Positions 1 through 9,283 are shown, counted from the stretch's first letter. The stretch: 40,785 nt of DNA from an uncultured Oscillospiraceae bacterium (GCA_934646185.1 CAKUEH010000021.1:1-40785); one strand, 5' to 3'. Program-made: numbers and translations. The notes: generated by a model from the letters alone, not told the origin.

Positions 1-1797
1 CAGCTCATGCAGGTGCTCAGCCGCCGCAGCAAAAATAACCCCGCGCTCATCGGCGAGCCCGGCGTCGGCAAGACCGCCGTCGTCGAGGCGCTGGCCCAGC
101 GGCTCGCCTGCGGCGACGTGCCGCAGGCGCTGCGCGGGAAGAAGCTCTACTGCCTCAACATGGCGAATCTGCTTGCGGGCACGAAATACCGCGGCGAGTT
201 TGAAGAGCGCGTGCGCGATATCCTGATCGAGGTCCGCCGCTGCGGAAACGTCATTCTGTTTGTGGATGAAATGCACACCATCGTCGGCGCGGGCAGCGCC
301 GAGGGCGCGATCGACGCGGCCAATCTGCTCAAGCCCGCCCTTGGCCGGGGAGAGCTGCAGATGATCGGCGCGACGACCATGGAGGAATACCGCAAATTCA
401 TCGAAAAGGACGCCGCGCTCGAGCGCCGTTTCCGCCCTGTGGTCGTCCGCGAGCCGGATCGCAAAACGGCCTGCCGCATGCTCGAGGCGCTCCGCCCGGG
501 ACTGGAAGCGCACCACCGCATCCGCATCACGCAGGAGGCCATCGAGGCTGCCGTCGATTTTTCGAGCCGCTATCTGACCGACCGCTTTCTGCCGGACAAG
601 GCGCTCGATCTGCTCGACGAGGGCGCGGCGCACGTCTGGCTCGGCGGATCGGAGCCCAGCGAAGACGCCGAGCGCCGGCAGCAGCTCGAGCAGCAGCTCG
701 AACAGGCCGTGGCAGGCGCGCAGTATGAGCAGGCGGCGAAGCTCCGCGACGAGCTGCGCGGCCTTGTGCGCCGTCAGCTTGCCGCCCGCCGCGCCCAGCG
801 TACCGTGAGCCTGACCCGGCAGGACATCGCCGCCGTCGTCTCCGAGCGCACCGGCATCCCTGTCGGCAGACTCCGCCAGTCCGACCGCGAGCGGCTTTTG
901 TCCCTGCGCCAGACGCTCTCCGAGCGCATCATCGGCCAGCAGGCCGCCGTCGACGCCGTCTCCACCGCCGTTCTGCGCGGCAGGACGGGCCTTGCCGACG
1001 CCGGACGGCCCGCCGCGTCGTTTCTGCTCATCGGTCCGACCGGCGTCGGAAAAACGGAATTATGTAAACAGCTTGCGCAGGTCGTCTACGGCAGCCAGGA
1101 CGCGCTCATCCGCGTGGACATGTCGGAGTATATGGAGCCCAGCAGCGTCTCGCGTCTGCTCGGCGCGCCGCCGGGCTACGTCGGCTATGACGCGGGCGGT
1201 ACGCTCACGGAAAAGGTGCGCCGCCGTCCCTACTGCGTCGTGCTGTTCGACGAGCTGGAAAAGGCGCACCGCGACATCACCGGCATCCTTCTGCAGCTGC
1301 TCGGCGACGGCATTCTGACTGACAGCATGGGCCGCACCGTCAGCTTCAAGAACACCATCGTCGTCATGACCTCGAACCTGACCGGCCCGCAGACGGGCAA
1401 GCCCGGCCTCGGCTTCACGCCGGACTGCGCCGATATCCGCGCGCAGACCGTGCTGCGGGAGGCGTTTTCCCCGGAATTTCTGGGCCGGATCGACTGTATC
1501 GCCTCCTTCCGGCAGCTTGCGGCGGAGGATCTTGCGAAGATCGCCGCGCTCCGGCTGCGGGAGCTGGCCGGACGGCTGCAGAAGCAGAACGTCGCGCTGG
1601 AAACGGCTCCGGAGCTTCCGGAGCGTCTCGGCGCACGCTGCGCGAACGAGCCCGGCGGGGCCCGGAGCCTGCGCCGCAGGCTCCAGACCGGCATCGAGGG
1701 CCCGGCGGCGGAGCTGCTGCTGCGCGAACCGTCCGTGCGGACGCTCCGCGCCGTCTGGCGGGACGGGGACGTCTTCGTGGAGGCGGCGGGACAGTAA
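1..1797 (+). CDS. clpC: ClpC-type ATP-dependent protease ATPase subunit (5' truncated by window)
   Basis: A AAA+ unfoldase that feeds substrates to ClpP or acts as a disaggregase. The frame is open to the first base, so the N-terminal repeat domain lies outside the window. The first AAA module has Walker A GEPGVGKT near the fragment start and Walker B ILFVDEMH. A short middle region carries a UVR-like motif (EQAAKLRDEL), which points to ClpC/ClpE rather than ClpB, whose long coiled-coil propeller is absent. The second AAA module has GPTGVGKT and VVLFDELEKA, and an LGF tripeptide (in KPGLGFTPD) fits a ClpP-docking loop. It ends with a normal Clp C-terminal D2 domain. A terminator-like hairpin follows, so it is probably not co-transcribed with mraZ. 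ClpC versus ClpE cannot be settled without the N-terminus. Confidence 0.9.
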   Translation, partial: QLMQVLSRRSKNNPALIGEPGVGKTAVVEALAQRLACGDVPQALRGKKLYCLNMANLLAGTKYRGEFEERVRDILIEVRRCGNVILFVDEMHTIVGAGSAEGAIDAANLLKPALGRGELQMIGATTMEEYRKFIEKDAALERRFRPVVVREPDRKTACRMLEALRPGLEAHHRIRITQEAIEAAVDFSSRYLTDRFLPDKALDLLDEGAAHVWLGGSEPSEDAERRQQLEQQLEQAVAGAQYEQAAKLRDELRGLVRRQLAARRAQRTVSLTRQDIAAVVSERTGIPVGRLRQSDRERLLSLRQTLSERIIGQQAAVDAVSTAVLRGRTGLADAGRPAASFLLIGPTGVGKTELCKQLAQVVYGSQDALIRVDMSEYMEPSSVSRLLGAPPGYVGYDAGGTLTEKVRRRPYCVVLFDELEKAHRDITGILLQLLGDGILTDSMGRTVSFKNTIVVMTSNLTGPQTGKPGLGFTPDCADIRAQTVLREAFSPEFLGRIDCIASFRQLAAEDLAKIAALRLRELAGRLQKQNVALETAPELPERLGARCANEPGGARSLRRRLQTGIEGPAAELLLREPSVRTLRAVWRDGDVFVEAAGQ

Positions 1798-1826
1798 TAC
1801 TAAAACAAACGTTCAAAAATTCGGAA

Positions 1827-1876
1827 TTCGGGGATTTTTCACGAAAAACGTCGAAGAATCCCCGAAAAATTTTTTC
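1827..1876 (+). terminator. Intrinsic terminator after clpC
   Basis: Arms TTCGGGGATT (1827-1836) and AATCCCCGAA (1857-1866) pair perfectly, and the stem extends inward by a few pairs around an A-rich loop. A T-rich tail (1870-1875) follows. It separates clpC from the dcw promoter. Confidence 0.7.
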
Positions 1877-1885
1877 AAAAAAGGG

Positions 1886-1914
1886 TTGCAATTTATGTAA
1901 ACAGAACGTATTAT
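1886..1914 (+). promoter_or_regulatory. Sigma-A promoter of the dcw cluster (mraZ)
   Basis: -35 TTGCAA (1886-1891), a 17-bp spacer, and -10 TATTAT (1909-1914). The predicted start near 1921 coincides with the first MraZ-box-like repeat. Confidence 0.7.
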
Positions 1915-1921
1915 ATTATTG

Positions 1922-1960
1922 AAGTGGAGCAAAGTGGAGTAAACTTTCAGTAAAGTGGAG
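1922..1960 (+). promoter_or_regulatory. MraZ-box-like operator repeats
   Basis: Three exact copies of AAGTGGAG lie at 1922-1929, 1932-1939 and 1953-1960. Their starts are 10 and 21 bp apart, about one and two helical turns, so all face the same side of DNA. MraZ is known to bind short direct repeats with a TGG core upstream of its own gene. Autoregulation of the cluster is therefore the expected role. The third copy lies close to the ribosome binding site AAAGGAGG. Confidence 0.7.
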
Positions 1961-1979
1961 CGAAAGGAGGCGCGAAGGG

Positions 1980-2396
1980 ATGTTCGGCAAGTACAAGCAC
2001 TCAGTCGATGAAAAAGGACGTCTGTTCGTGCCGTCCAAGCTGCGCGACGAGCTGGGAAGCACCTTCTATGTAACACTGGGCCTCGATCACTGCCTGTCTG
2101 TGTATACAGAAGCGGGCTGGAAGGCCATTGTCGATAAATATAACGCGCTGCCGATCGTACAGGCACGAAAAATGCGCTTTCTGTTTGCCAACGCCGCCAA
2201 ATGCGAGCCCGATAAGCAGGGCCGCTTCCTCATTCCGGCCGAGCTGCGCCAGTACGCGGGCCTTTCCAGCGAGGTCACGTTCATCGGCCAGGGCGGCCAT
2301 GCGGAGATCTGGGACAGCGCAGCCTACGACGAGCTGGAGCAGCAGACGCTGACGCCTGAAAATCTGGCGGCTGTCATGGAGGAGCTTGGCTTCTGA
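1980..2396 (+). CDS. mraZ: Transcriptional regulator / division protein MraZ
   Basis: A DNA-binding regulator of the division and cell-wall cluster. The 138-residue length is usual for the family. Two AbrB-like SpoVT/MraZ half-domains are present, each with the DxxxR signature: DEKGR near residue 11 and DKQGR near residue 78. The start is fixed by AAAGGAGG about 10 bases upstream. It is the first gene of the dcw operon and its stop overlaps the rsmH start (TGATG). Autoregulation through the repeats just upstream is inferred from the family. Confidence 0.95.
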   Translation: MFGKYKHSVDEKGRLFVPSKLRDELGSTFYVTLGLDHCLSVYTEAGWKAIVDKYNALPIVQARKMRFLFANAAKCEPDKQGRFLIPAELRQYAGLSSEVTFIGQGGHAEIWDSAAYDELEQQTLTPENLAAVMEELGF

Positions 2397-3328
2397 TGGA
2401 ATTCGCACATCAATCGGTGCTTTTGAACGAGTGCATCGACGCGCTGGCCATCAAGCCCGACGGGATCTATCTCGACGGGACGCTCGGCGGCGCGGGACAC
2501 TCGCTGCAGATCTGCCGGAACCTCACCACCGGCAGGCTCATCGGCGTCGACCGCGATCTGGTCGCGCTGAAGGCCGCGAAGAAGCGGCTGTACCGCCACG
2601 CGAAAAAGGTGACGCTGGTACACGATAATTTTGAAAATGTCGGCGCGATCCTCACCGCGCTGGGACTCGACCGGATCGACGGCATGCTGTTCGATCTGGG
2701 CGTTTCTTCTCCGCAGCTTGACGACGCGGAACGCGGCTTTTCCTACATGGCCGACGCGCCTCTGGACATGCGTATGGACCGCGAGCAGTCGCTCACGGCC
2801 TACGAGGTCGTCAATAACTGGCCGCGCGAGGAATTGAAATCCATTCTCTACGAATACGGCGAGGAGCGCTACGCCCCGCAGATCGCCGCCGCCATCGAGC
2901 GCGTGCGCACCGACCACCCCATCGAAACGACGCTGGAGCTGGTCGATATCATCCGCTCCGCCATGCCGCCGAGTGCGCTCCGCGAAAAGCAGCACCCGGC
3001 CAAGCGCAGCTTTCAGGCCATCCGCATCGCCGTCAACGACGAGCTCGGCGCGGTCAAGCAGGGCATGGAGGCCGCCATCGACCACCTGAACCCCGGCGGC
3101 AGACTGGCCGTCATCACATTCCACTCGCTGGAGGACCGCATCGTCAAGAATGTGTTTCAGGACGCGGCAAGAGGTTGTACCTGCCCGCCGTCGTTCCCGG
3201 TCTGTGTCTGCGGCCATAAGCCGAAGATCAGGATCCTGACGAAAAAGCCCATCATCGCCACGCGCGAGGAGGTCGAGGAAAATCCCCGCTCGCGCAGCGC
3301 AAAGCTCCGTGTAGCAGAGCGCGTGTAA
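2396..3328 (+). CDS. rsmH: 16S rRNA (cytosine(1402)-N(4))-methyltransferase
   Basis: A SAM-dependent methylase that modifies C1402 of 16S rRNA in the ribosomal P site (MraW). The 310-residue length is normal. The N-terminal motif HQSVLLNECIDAL and the SAM-binding glycine loop GTLGGAGHS are clear. MLFDLGVSSPQLD is the family's motif IV region, and the C-terminal NPRSRSAKLRVAER is characteristic. The ATG overlaps the mraZ stop by one base, indicating translational coupling. Confidence 0.97.
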   Translation: MEFAHQSVLLNECIDALAIKPDGIYLDGTLGGAGHSLQICRNLTTGRLIGVDRDLVALKAAKKRLYRHAKKVTLVHDNFENVGAILTALGLDRIDGMLFDLGVSSPQLDDAERGFSYMADAPLDMRMDREQSLTAYEVVNNWPREELKSILYEYGEERYAPQIAAAIERVRTDHPIETTLELVDIIRSAMPPSALREKQHPAKRSFQAIRIAVNDELGAVKQGMEAAIDHLNPGGRLAVITFHSLEDRIVKNVFQDAARGCTCPPSFPVCVCGHKPKIRILTKKPIIATREEVEENPRSRSAKLRVAERV

Positions 3329-3349
3329 CCCGGAAAGGAGTCCGCCGCC

Positions 3350-3913
3350 ATGGCGCAGTCCAATAGAAAATTCTATAGAGACAACGGCGCCGCGGCATAT
3401 GACGTATATGCCTGGAACGATCAGGCCGCGCGGCAGTATGAAGACGGCCGCGCCTACGAACGGTCTCTGCCCGTCGAGCTGCCGGACGAGCGCGTCCAGG
3501 AGCAGCCGTACCGGAGAGTCAAGGCCAGAACCGCCATCGCGCCGTTTACGCTGGCGGGCATGCTGACGGTCGCCTGCCTGATGATCCTCGTGATCTTCGG
3601 CTATGTGCAGCTGTTCGAGGCCAGCAGCAATGTCTCCCGCCTCGAAAACCAGCTGGCAAATCTCAAGGAGCAGCAGCTGATGCTCCAGAGCAAATACGAC
3701 GCCAAGATCGACCTGACCGCCGCCGAGGAATACGCGGCCGAGATCGGCCTGACCAAGTGCCAGCCCGAGCAGATCGTCTATGTCAGCTTCTCCGGAGACG
3801 ATCAGGCGGAGATCTACACCCAGCAGCGCACAAGCGTCTTCGGAGAGATCCTGGACGCCATGCAGCAGAGCATCCTCGGCCTCATTGAATATTTGCACCC
3901 TACAGCAGCATAA
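3350..3913 (+). CDS. ftsL: FtsL-like cell division protein
   Basis: A bitopic divisome protein that would bridge DivIB, DivIC and the septal synthase. FtsL is poorly conserved in sequence, so the call rests on position (between rsmH and a class B PBP) and architecture. There is a hydrophilic tyrosine- and arginine-rich cytoplasmic segment of about 60 residues, one membrane helix at about 65-88, and an extracytoplasmic heptad-like coiled coil at about 92-118 (SNVSRLENQLANLKEQQ). At 187 residues it is longer than typical FtsL, owing to the cytoplasmic segment and an amphipathic C-terminal tail. AAAGGAG precedes the ATG. A hairpin with a T tract follows the gene inside the operon. Confidence 0.8.
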   Translation: MAQSNRKFYRDNGAAAYDVYAWNDQAARQYEDGRAYERSLPVELPDERVQEQPYRRVKARTAIAPFTLAGMLTVACLMILVIFGYVQLFEASSNVSRLENQLANLKEQQLMLQSKYDAKIDLTAAEEYAAEIGLTKCQPEQIVYVSFSGDDQAEIYTQQRTSVFGEILDAMQQSILGLIEYLHPTAA

Positions 3914-3960
3914 GCTTGGACAGAGCCTCCCAGTTGGAAATCCGGCCGAGTAACCCGATC

Positions 3961-3991
3961 AGGGGCGGTCTTTTCAGGCCGCTCCTTTTTT
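3961..3991 (+). terminator. Intra-operon intrinsic terminator or attenuator between ftsL and the PBP gene
   Basis: A 10-bp stem pairs AGGGGCGGTC (3961-3970) with GGCCGCTCCT (3977-3986), including two G-U pairs. The loop is TTTTCA and a run of T residues (3986-3991) follows. This is a standard rho-independent terminator shape inside a same-strand operon, 19 bases before the next start codon. Confidence 0.65.
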
Positions 3992-4009
3992 GAACAGAAA
4001 GGCAGTTTC

Positions 4010-6418
4010 ATGGCAAAAAAGATCATCCGCCTGCCGCGCACCAAAGAGCAGCAGCAGGCAAACCGGGAGCGGAACGAGCGCGCGAACCGAACGATCCTCA
4101 GCCGTACCCTGATCCTGATGATCCTGTGCGGCGTCATTGCGTTCATCCCGCTGATCGGAACGCTTTATAATCTCATGATCACCCAGCATGACTATTACAA
4201 CGAAAAGGCGATCAAAAACCAGACCCGTTCGACAAACCTGACCGCCGCGCGCGGCGTGATCTACGACGCGAATATGAACGTGCTGGCCTCGTCGTCGACC
4301 GTTGAGACGGTCTTCATCGACCCGAACGAGATCGCCGAGCAGATGAAAAAGCCAGAAAACAGCAATCTGCTCGACCAGATCGCGCGCGGCCTCGGTGAAA
4401 TTCTGGATGTCGAGCCCAGCTTCGTCTACGAGCAGGCCGCCGACAAGCAGTACCGCTATAAGGTCATCAGCCGCAAGATCTCCGAGGAGCTGGCCGACGA
4501 GGTCCGCGCCTTCATCAGCGAAAACAAGATCACCGGCGTCTATCTCGAAACGGACCTCAAGCGCTATTACCCCAATTCCTCCCTCGCCGCGCAGGCGCTC
4601 GGCTTCGTCTCGAGCGACAACAACGGCTCCGAGGGCCTCGAGGCCTATTATAACGACGAGCTCTCCGGCACCGCCGGCAAGGTCGTCACCTCCAAGGGCA
4701 ACTACGGCTCCGAAATGCTCTATACCTACGAAAAATACTACGACGCCTCCGACGGCTGCAGCCTCGTCACCACCATCGACGCGACCGTGCAGGCGTATGT
4801 GGAAAAGAATCTGCAGAACGCTATCGACAAATACGACATCAAAAACGGCGCATTCTGCATCGTCATGGACGTGAACACAGGCGAGATCAAGGCCATGGCC
4901 ACGCTCGGCTCCTATGACCCCAACAATTATCTGGAGGTCTACGACGACGCGGCGGCGGCCCTTCTCGAAAACGAGCGCGACGCGGCCCTGTCCCTGCCGG
5001 AGACCTCCGACGCCTATAAGGCCGCCATCGAGCAGTATAAGCAGGATGTCGCGGCGGCCCGCATGGCCCAGTGGCGCAACCGCTGCGTCTCCGACGGCTA
5101 CGAGCCCGGCTCGACCTTCAAGCTCATCACGCTGGCCTCCGCGCTCGATTCCGGCGCGGTCACGCTGAACGATTCGTTCTACTGCGGCGGCCAGGAGAAG
5201 TTTTCTGGCCGTGAACAGATCCTCAACTGCTGGAAATCCGTCGGCCACGGCGCGCAGTCGACCGCGCAGGCGCTCGGCAACTCCTGCAACATCGCCTTTG
5301 GCCATATCGGCCTGCGCATGGGCGGCGACACGTTCTATGATTATCTCAAGGCCTTCGGCATCATGGAAAAGACCGGCGTCGATCTGCCGGGCGAGGCCAG
5401 CGGCCTGTTCTACGAGCGGAAATACCTGAACAATCCCGCGCAGTACGGCACGTCCTATCTCATCACGTCCTCCTTCGGCCAGAGCTTCCGCATCACGCCC
5501 ATGCAGCTCGTGCGCGCCGTCTCCGCGATCGTCAACGGCGGCTACGTGCTCGAGCCCTATATCGTGAGCGAGGTGCTGGACGCCGACGGCAATACGGTCG
5601 AGCGGAACGAAAAGACCGTTCTGCGGCAGGTCATCAGCCAGCAGACATCCGAGACGATGCGAGACCTCATGGAACAGGTCGTCACCGAGGGCACGGCCTC
5701 CGCGGCCAAGACGCCCGGCTACCGCGTCGGCGGCAAGACCGGCACGTCCGAAAAGCTGGACGAATACGACGAGGACGGCAATCAGGTCAAGGACAAGATC
5801 GTCTCCTTCATCGGCGTCGCGCCCATCGACGATCCGAAATACGCCGTGCTTGTCGCGCTCGACACGCCCGCGTATTCGCAGAACAGCGAAAAATACACCG
5901 TCCACGGCATGTACATTTCCGGCGGCCTGATGGCCGCGCCGACCGTGCGCGACATCTTCCTCGACATTCTCCCGTACCTCGGCGTGGAGCCGGACTACGA
6001 TTCCGAGGATATCCGCGGCGTCAACTTCACCGTCCCGGACGTCATCGGCATGGACGAAAGCGAGGCGGGCGCGCTGCTCGCCGAAAAGACCATCACCTAC
6101 CGCGTCGTCGGCACCGGCTCGACCGTCACCGACCAGCTGCCCGCCCCGGGCAGTCAGGTCCCCGGCAATTCGCAGATCATCCTCTACATGGGCGCGGAAA
6201 AGCAGCTGACGACCGTCGAGGTACCGGATTTCATCGGCTGCTCCGTCGCGGACGTCAATTATCTGGCCGCGAACGCGGGCCTTTATGTGCAGGCCAAGGG
6301 CACCGACCGCACGGACGTGTATGTGCTCGCGGCCTATCAGGACATCGAACCCGGCACAGAGGTTGACAGAGGTACTACAATTACGGTAGAATTCTCTTCC
6401 ACGGGTGCATCCGACTAA
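4010..6418 (+). CDS. Class B penicillin-binding protein (SpoVD/FtsI type) with two PASTA domains
   Basis: A septal or spore-cortex transpeptidase that crosslinks peptidoglycan. The short cytoplasmic segment is followed by one membrane anchor (about residues 28-52). The dimerisation domain follows, then the transpeptidase with all three active-site motifs: S368-T-F-K371, S425-C-N427 and K576-T-G578. Two PASTA domains fill the C-terminus (about 672-733 and 734-800). The 802-residue length is longer than SpoVD, which usually has one PASTA domain. Helical, Asp/Glu/Ala-rich residues about 303-355 precede the SxxK motif. It is followed by murE, whose ribosome site overlaps this stop. Whether it serves vegetative division or sporulation cannot be read from sequence. 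Confidence 0.93.
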   Translation: MAKKIIRLPRTKEQQQANRERNERANRTILSRTLILMILCGVIAFIPLIGTLYNLMITQHDYYNEKAIKNQTRSTNLTAARGVIYDANMNVLASSSTVETVFIDPNEIAEQMKKPENSNLLDQIARGLGEILDVEPSFVYEQAADKQYRYKVISRKISEELADEVRAFISENKITGVYLETDLKRYYPNSSLAAQALGFVSSDNNGSEGLEAYYNDELSGTAGKVVTSKGNYGSEMLYTYEKYYDASDGCSLVTTIDATVQAYVEKNLQNAIDKYDIKNGAFCIVMDVNTGEIKAMATLGSYDPNNYLEVYDDAAAALLENERDAALSLPETSDAYKAAIEQYKQDVAAARMAQWRNRCVSDGYEPGSTFKLITLASALDSGAVTLNDSFYCGGQEKFSGREQILNCWKSVGHGAQSTAQALGNSCNIAFGHIGLRMGGDTFYDYLKAFGIMEKTGVDLPGEASGLFYERKYLNNPAQYGTSYLITSSFGQSFRITPMQLVRAVSAIVNGGYVLEPYIVSEVLDADGNTVERNEKTVLRQVISQQTSETMRDLMEQVVTEGTASAAKTPGYRVGGKTGTSEKLDEYDEDGNQVKDKIVSFIGVAPIDDPKYAVLVALDTPAYSQNSEKYTVHGMYISGGLMAAPTVRDIFLDILPYLGVEPDYDSEDIRGVNFTVPDVIGMDESEAGALLAEKTITYRVVGTGSTVTDQLPAPGSQVPGNSQIILYMGAEKQLTTVEVPDFIGCSVADVNYLAANAGLYVQAKGTDRTDVYVLAAYQDIEPGTEVDRGTTITVEFSSTGASD

Positions 6419-6428
6419 GGAGGACTGT

Positions 6429-7880
6429 ATGAAACTCAAAGAACTGCTGCGCGGTCTCGACGTGCTGGAGCTGCACGCGGACGAAGCGCTGGACATCACC
6501 GGCGTTCAGTACGATTCCCGGCAGGTCACGCCCGGCGATCTGTTCGTCGCGATCTCCGGCTTCCAGACCGACGGCCACAAGTATATCCCAAAAGCCATGG
6601 AAAACGGCGCGGCCTGCGTCGTCTGCGAAAAAAAGCCGGAAGCAGGCATCGCCTATGTGCTGGTTCCAGACGCCCGCGCGGCGCTCGCCGCGCTCGGCGC
6701 AAACTGGTTCGGCCATCCGGCGGACGATCTATGCGTCGTCGGCATCACCGGCACGAACGGCAAGACGACCAGCACGTATCTATTGAAGCATGTGCTTGAA
6801 AAAACGCGCGGCGCAAAGGTCGGCCTCATCGGCACGATCCAGAACATGATCGGCGATGAAGTCCTGCACACCGAGCGCACCACGCCCGAATCCTTCGAGC
6901 TGCAGAAGCTCTTCGCCGACATGCGCGATGCGGGCTGCACGCACGTCATTATGGAGGTCTCCTCCCACGCGCTGGTGCTCCACCGCGCTGACCAGATCCG
7001 CTTCAATGCGGCGGTCTTTACCAATCTGACGGAAGATCATCTGGACTTCCACAAGACGATGGACGCCTACTGCGACGCGAAGGCCATGCTCTTCCGCCGC
7101 TGCGAAACAGGCGCGGTCAACGTTGACGACGCCTATGCGAAGCGCATCATGGAGCAGGCCGAGTGCAGGCTTCTGACCTATTCCGCGCAGGGAAACCACG
7201 CCGCGCTCACAGCGGAGCATATCGGCCTGTTCTCCGACCGCGTGGAATTCGACGCGGCCTATGAAGGCGAGCGGGCTTCCGTCACACTCGGCATTCCCGG
7301 CATTTTCAGCGTCTATAACGCCCTCGGCGTCATTGCCGCCGCGCTGGCGTTGGATATTCCGCTTGCGAAGATCGCGGACGCCCTGCGCACCGCGCAGAGC
7401 GTCAAGGGCAGGGTGGAGGTTGTCCCCACGCTGGGGAAGGACTACACGGTCCTCATCGACTATTCCCATACGCCAGACAGTCTTGAAAATATCCTCAAGG
7501 CCGTGCGCGGCTTCTGCGCGGGCCGCATCATCGCCGTCTTCGGCTGCGGCGGCGACCGCGACCCCTATAAGCGTCCCGTCATGGGCAAGATCGCGGCGGA
7601 GCTTGCAGACCTCGCGATCGTCACCTCGGATAATCCCCGCACCGAAGACCCCTATAAGATCCTCCGGCAGATCCTTGCCGGCATGCAGGATACCGAAACG
7701 CCCTACGAGGTCATCGAGAGCCGCGTTTCGGCGATCGGCCGGGCCATGGAGCTGGCGCGGAAGGACGATGTGATCGTCCTGTGCGGCAAGGGCCATGAGA
7801 CGTATCAGGAGATCGGACACGAAAAGCACCATCTGGACGAGCGCGAGGTCGTCGCGTCGTATTTGGAGGCGGAAGCATGA
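6429..7880 (+). CDS. murE: UDP-N-acetylmuramoyl-tripeptide synthetase (meso-DAP adding)
   Basis: Cytoplasmic Mur ligase adding the third amino acid to UDP-MurNAc-L-Ala-D-Glu. The ATP loop is GITGTNGKTT, and the substrate-specificity motif reads DNPR (in TSDNPRTEDP), which in characterised MurE enzymes goes with meso-diaminopimelate rather than L-lysine. The 483 residues match the family. I chose ATG 6429 because TAAGGAGG overlaps the preceding stop and sits about 6 bases before it; an in-frame ATG at 6405 lies inside the PBP gene. It overlaps murF by four bases (ATGA). Confidence 0.95.
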   Translation: MKLKELLRGLDVLELHADEALDITGVQYDSRQVTPGDLFVAISGFQTDGHKYIPKAMENGAACVVCEKKPEAGIAYVLVPDARAALAALGANWFGHPADDLCVVGITGTNGKTTSTYLLKHVLEKTRGAKVGLIGTIQNMIGDEVLHTERTTPESFELQKLFADMRDAGCTHVIMEVSSHALVLHRADQIRFNAAVFTNLTEDHLDFHKTMDAYCDAKAMLFRRCETGAVNVDDAYAKRIMEQAECRLLTYSAQGNHAALTAEHIGLFSDRVEFDAAYEGERASVTLGIPGIFSVYNALGVIAAALALDIPLAKIADALRTAQSVKGRVEVVPTLGKDYTVLIDYSHTPDSLENILKAVRGFCAGRIIAVFGCGGDRDPYKRPVMGKIAAELADLAIVTSDNPRTEDPYKILRQILAGMQDTETPYEVIESRVSAIGRAMELARKDDVIVLCGKGHETYQEIGHEKHHLDEREVVASYLEAEA

Positions 7881-9259
7881 AGCAACTGACACTGAAGCAG
7901 GCGGCGGAATATTGCGGCGGAACGCTCGCGCCCGCGCAGGCGGAGGGCGTGATCACCGGCGTCCAGATCGACTCGCGCAGAGTCAAACCCGGCGATCTCT
8001 TCGTCGCCATCAAAGGAGAAAAGGTCGACGGCCATGCGTATATCGATATGGCGGCCAGCCTCGGCGCAGCCGCCGCGCTCGTGGAAAAGCCCGTTAAGGC
8101 ATCTATCCCGACCATTCTTGTGCCCGATACCGTCCATGCCTACGGCGATCTCGCCGCGGCCTGCCGCGAGCAGATGGGCTTGACTGTCGTTGGCATCACC
8201 GGCAGCGTCGGCAAAACGACGACCAAGGAAATGACTGCCTGCATGCTCGAGCATACCTACCGCACCGCCCGCACCGAGGGCAACCACAACAACAACATCG
8301 GTCTTCCCATGACCATTCTCGACATGCCGGACGATACCGAAATCGCCGTTCTGGAGCTGGGCATGAACCATTTCGGAGAAATGGCCCGCCTGACCTCCAT
8401 CGCAAAGCCCAACATCGCCATCATCACCAACATCGGCACCATGCACATCGAGCATCTCGGCTCCCGCGAGGGCATTCTGCAGGCCAAGCTCGAGATCTTC
8501 CGCGGCGTGCCGGAAGACGGTGTCGGCGTCTTCAACGGCGACGAACCGCTTCTGTGGAACGTGCGTGCCGACGGCGGACACAAAAAATACTATTACGGCG
8601 TCGAAAACCACGCCTGCGACGTGCTTGCGACCGACATTCAGGAGCTTGACGACGGCATGCGCTTCGTAGTCAGCGGCTTCGGCCACCGGTTCGAGCTGTT
8701 CGTGCCCGTTCTGGGCCGCCATACGGTCTATAACACGCTGGCTGCCGTCACGGCCGCCCTTCTTCTGAAGGTCCCGCCCGAGACGATCCAGGCGCAGATC
8801 TCCAGCTTCCACAACACCGGCATGCGCCAGAAGATCTACGAGCGCGATGGCTTTACCATCATCGAGGACTGCTATAACGCGGGCCCGGAGTCGACGGAGG
8901 CCGCGCTGGAGATCCTCGCGGGCTTCCGTGCGCGAACGAACGGCCGCTGCATCGCGGTGCTGGGCGATATGCTCGAGCTCGGCAACCGCTCCGCGGCCGA
9001 ACATTACCGCATCGGCCGCATCGCCGCGACGAAGGCCGACATGCTCTACACCTACGGCGTCAACGCCGCGCGTATGGTCTCCGGCGCGATCACCGGCGGC
9101 ATGAAGCAGAAGCTCATCGAGCATTTTGACACGCACGAGGATCTGGCCCACATGCTCAAGATGCGCGCCCGTCCCGGCGACGTGATCTTGTTCAAGGGCA
9201 GCCGCGGCATGCGGATGGAAAAGGCGCTCGCGCTGTTTTTCAAGGAAGAAGAGGAATAA
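7877..9259 (+). CDS. murF: UDP-N-acetylmuramoyl-tripeptide--D-alanyl-D-alanine ligase
   Basis: Adds D-Ala-D-Ala to the muramyl tripeptide, completing the cytoplasmic precursor. The Mur ligase signature appears as GITGSVGKTTTKEM, then NHNNNIGLP and the metal/carbamate region ELGMNHFGEM. The C-terminal domain contains YNAGPESTEAAL and GDMLELG, typical of MurF. The 460-residue length is normal. The start overlaps the murE stop (ATGA), so translation is probably coupled. Confidence 0.96.
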   Translation: MKQLTLKQAAEYCGGTLAPAQAEGVITGVQIDSRRVKPGDLFVAIKGEKVDGHAYIDMAASLGAAAALVEKPVKASIPTILVPDTVHAYGDLAAACREQMGLTVVGITGSVGKTTTKEMTACMLEHTYRTARTEGNHNNNIGLPMTILDMPDDTEIAVLELGMNHFGEMARLTSIAKPNIAIITNIGTMHIEHLGSREGILQAKLEIFRGVPEDGVGVFNGDEPLLWNVRADGGHKKYYYGVENHACDVLATDIQELDDGMRFVVSGFGHRFELFVPVLGRHTVYNTLAAVTAALLLKVPPETIQAQISSFHNTGMRQKIYERDGFTIIEDCYNAGPESTEAALEILAGFRARTNGRCIAVLGDMLELGNRSAAEHYRIGRIAATKADMLYTYGVNAARMVSGAITGGMKQKLIEHFDTHEDLAHMLKMRARPGDVILFKGSRGMRMEKALALFFKEEEE

Positions 9260-9283
9260 AGAGAAGGCTCGGAGGAATCCTGT

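Noticed and set aside
3974..6499. Very long open frame (about 840 codons) on the minus strand opposite the PBP gene; a similar one lies at 7805-10177
   Set aside because: These mirror the plus-strand genes' strong third-position C/G bias, have no ribosome sites, and their translations are low-complexity, His/Asp/Arg-rich and unlike known proteins.
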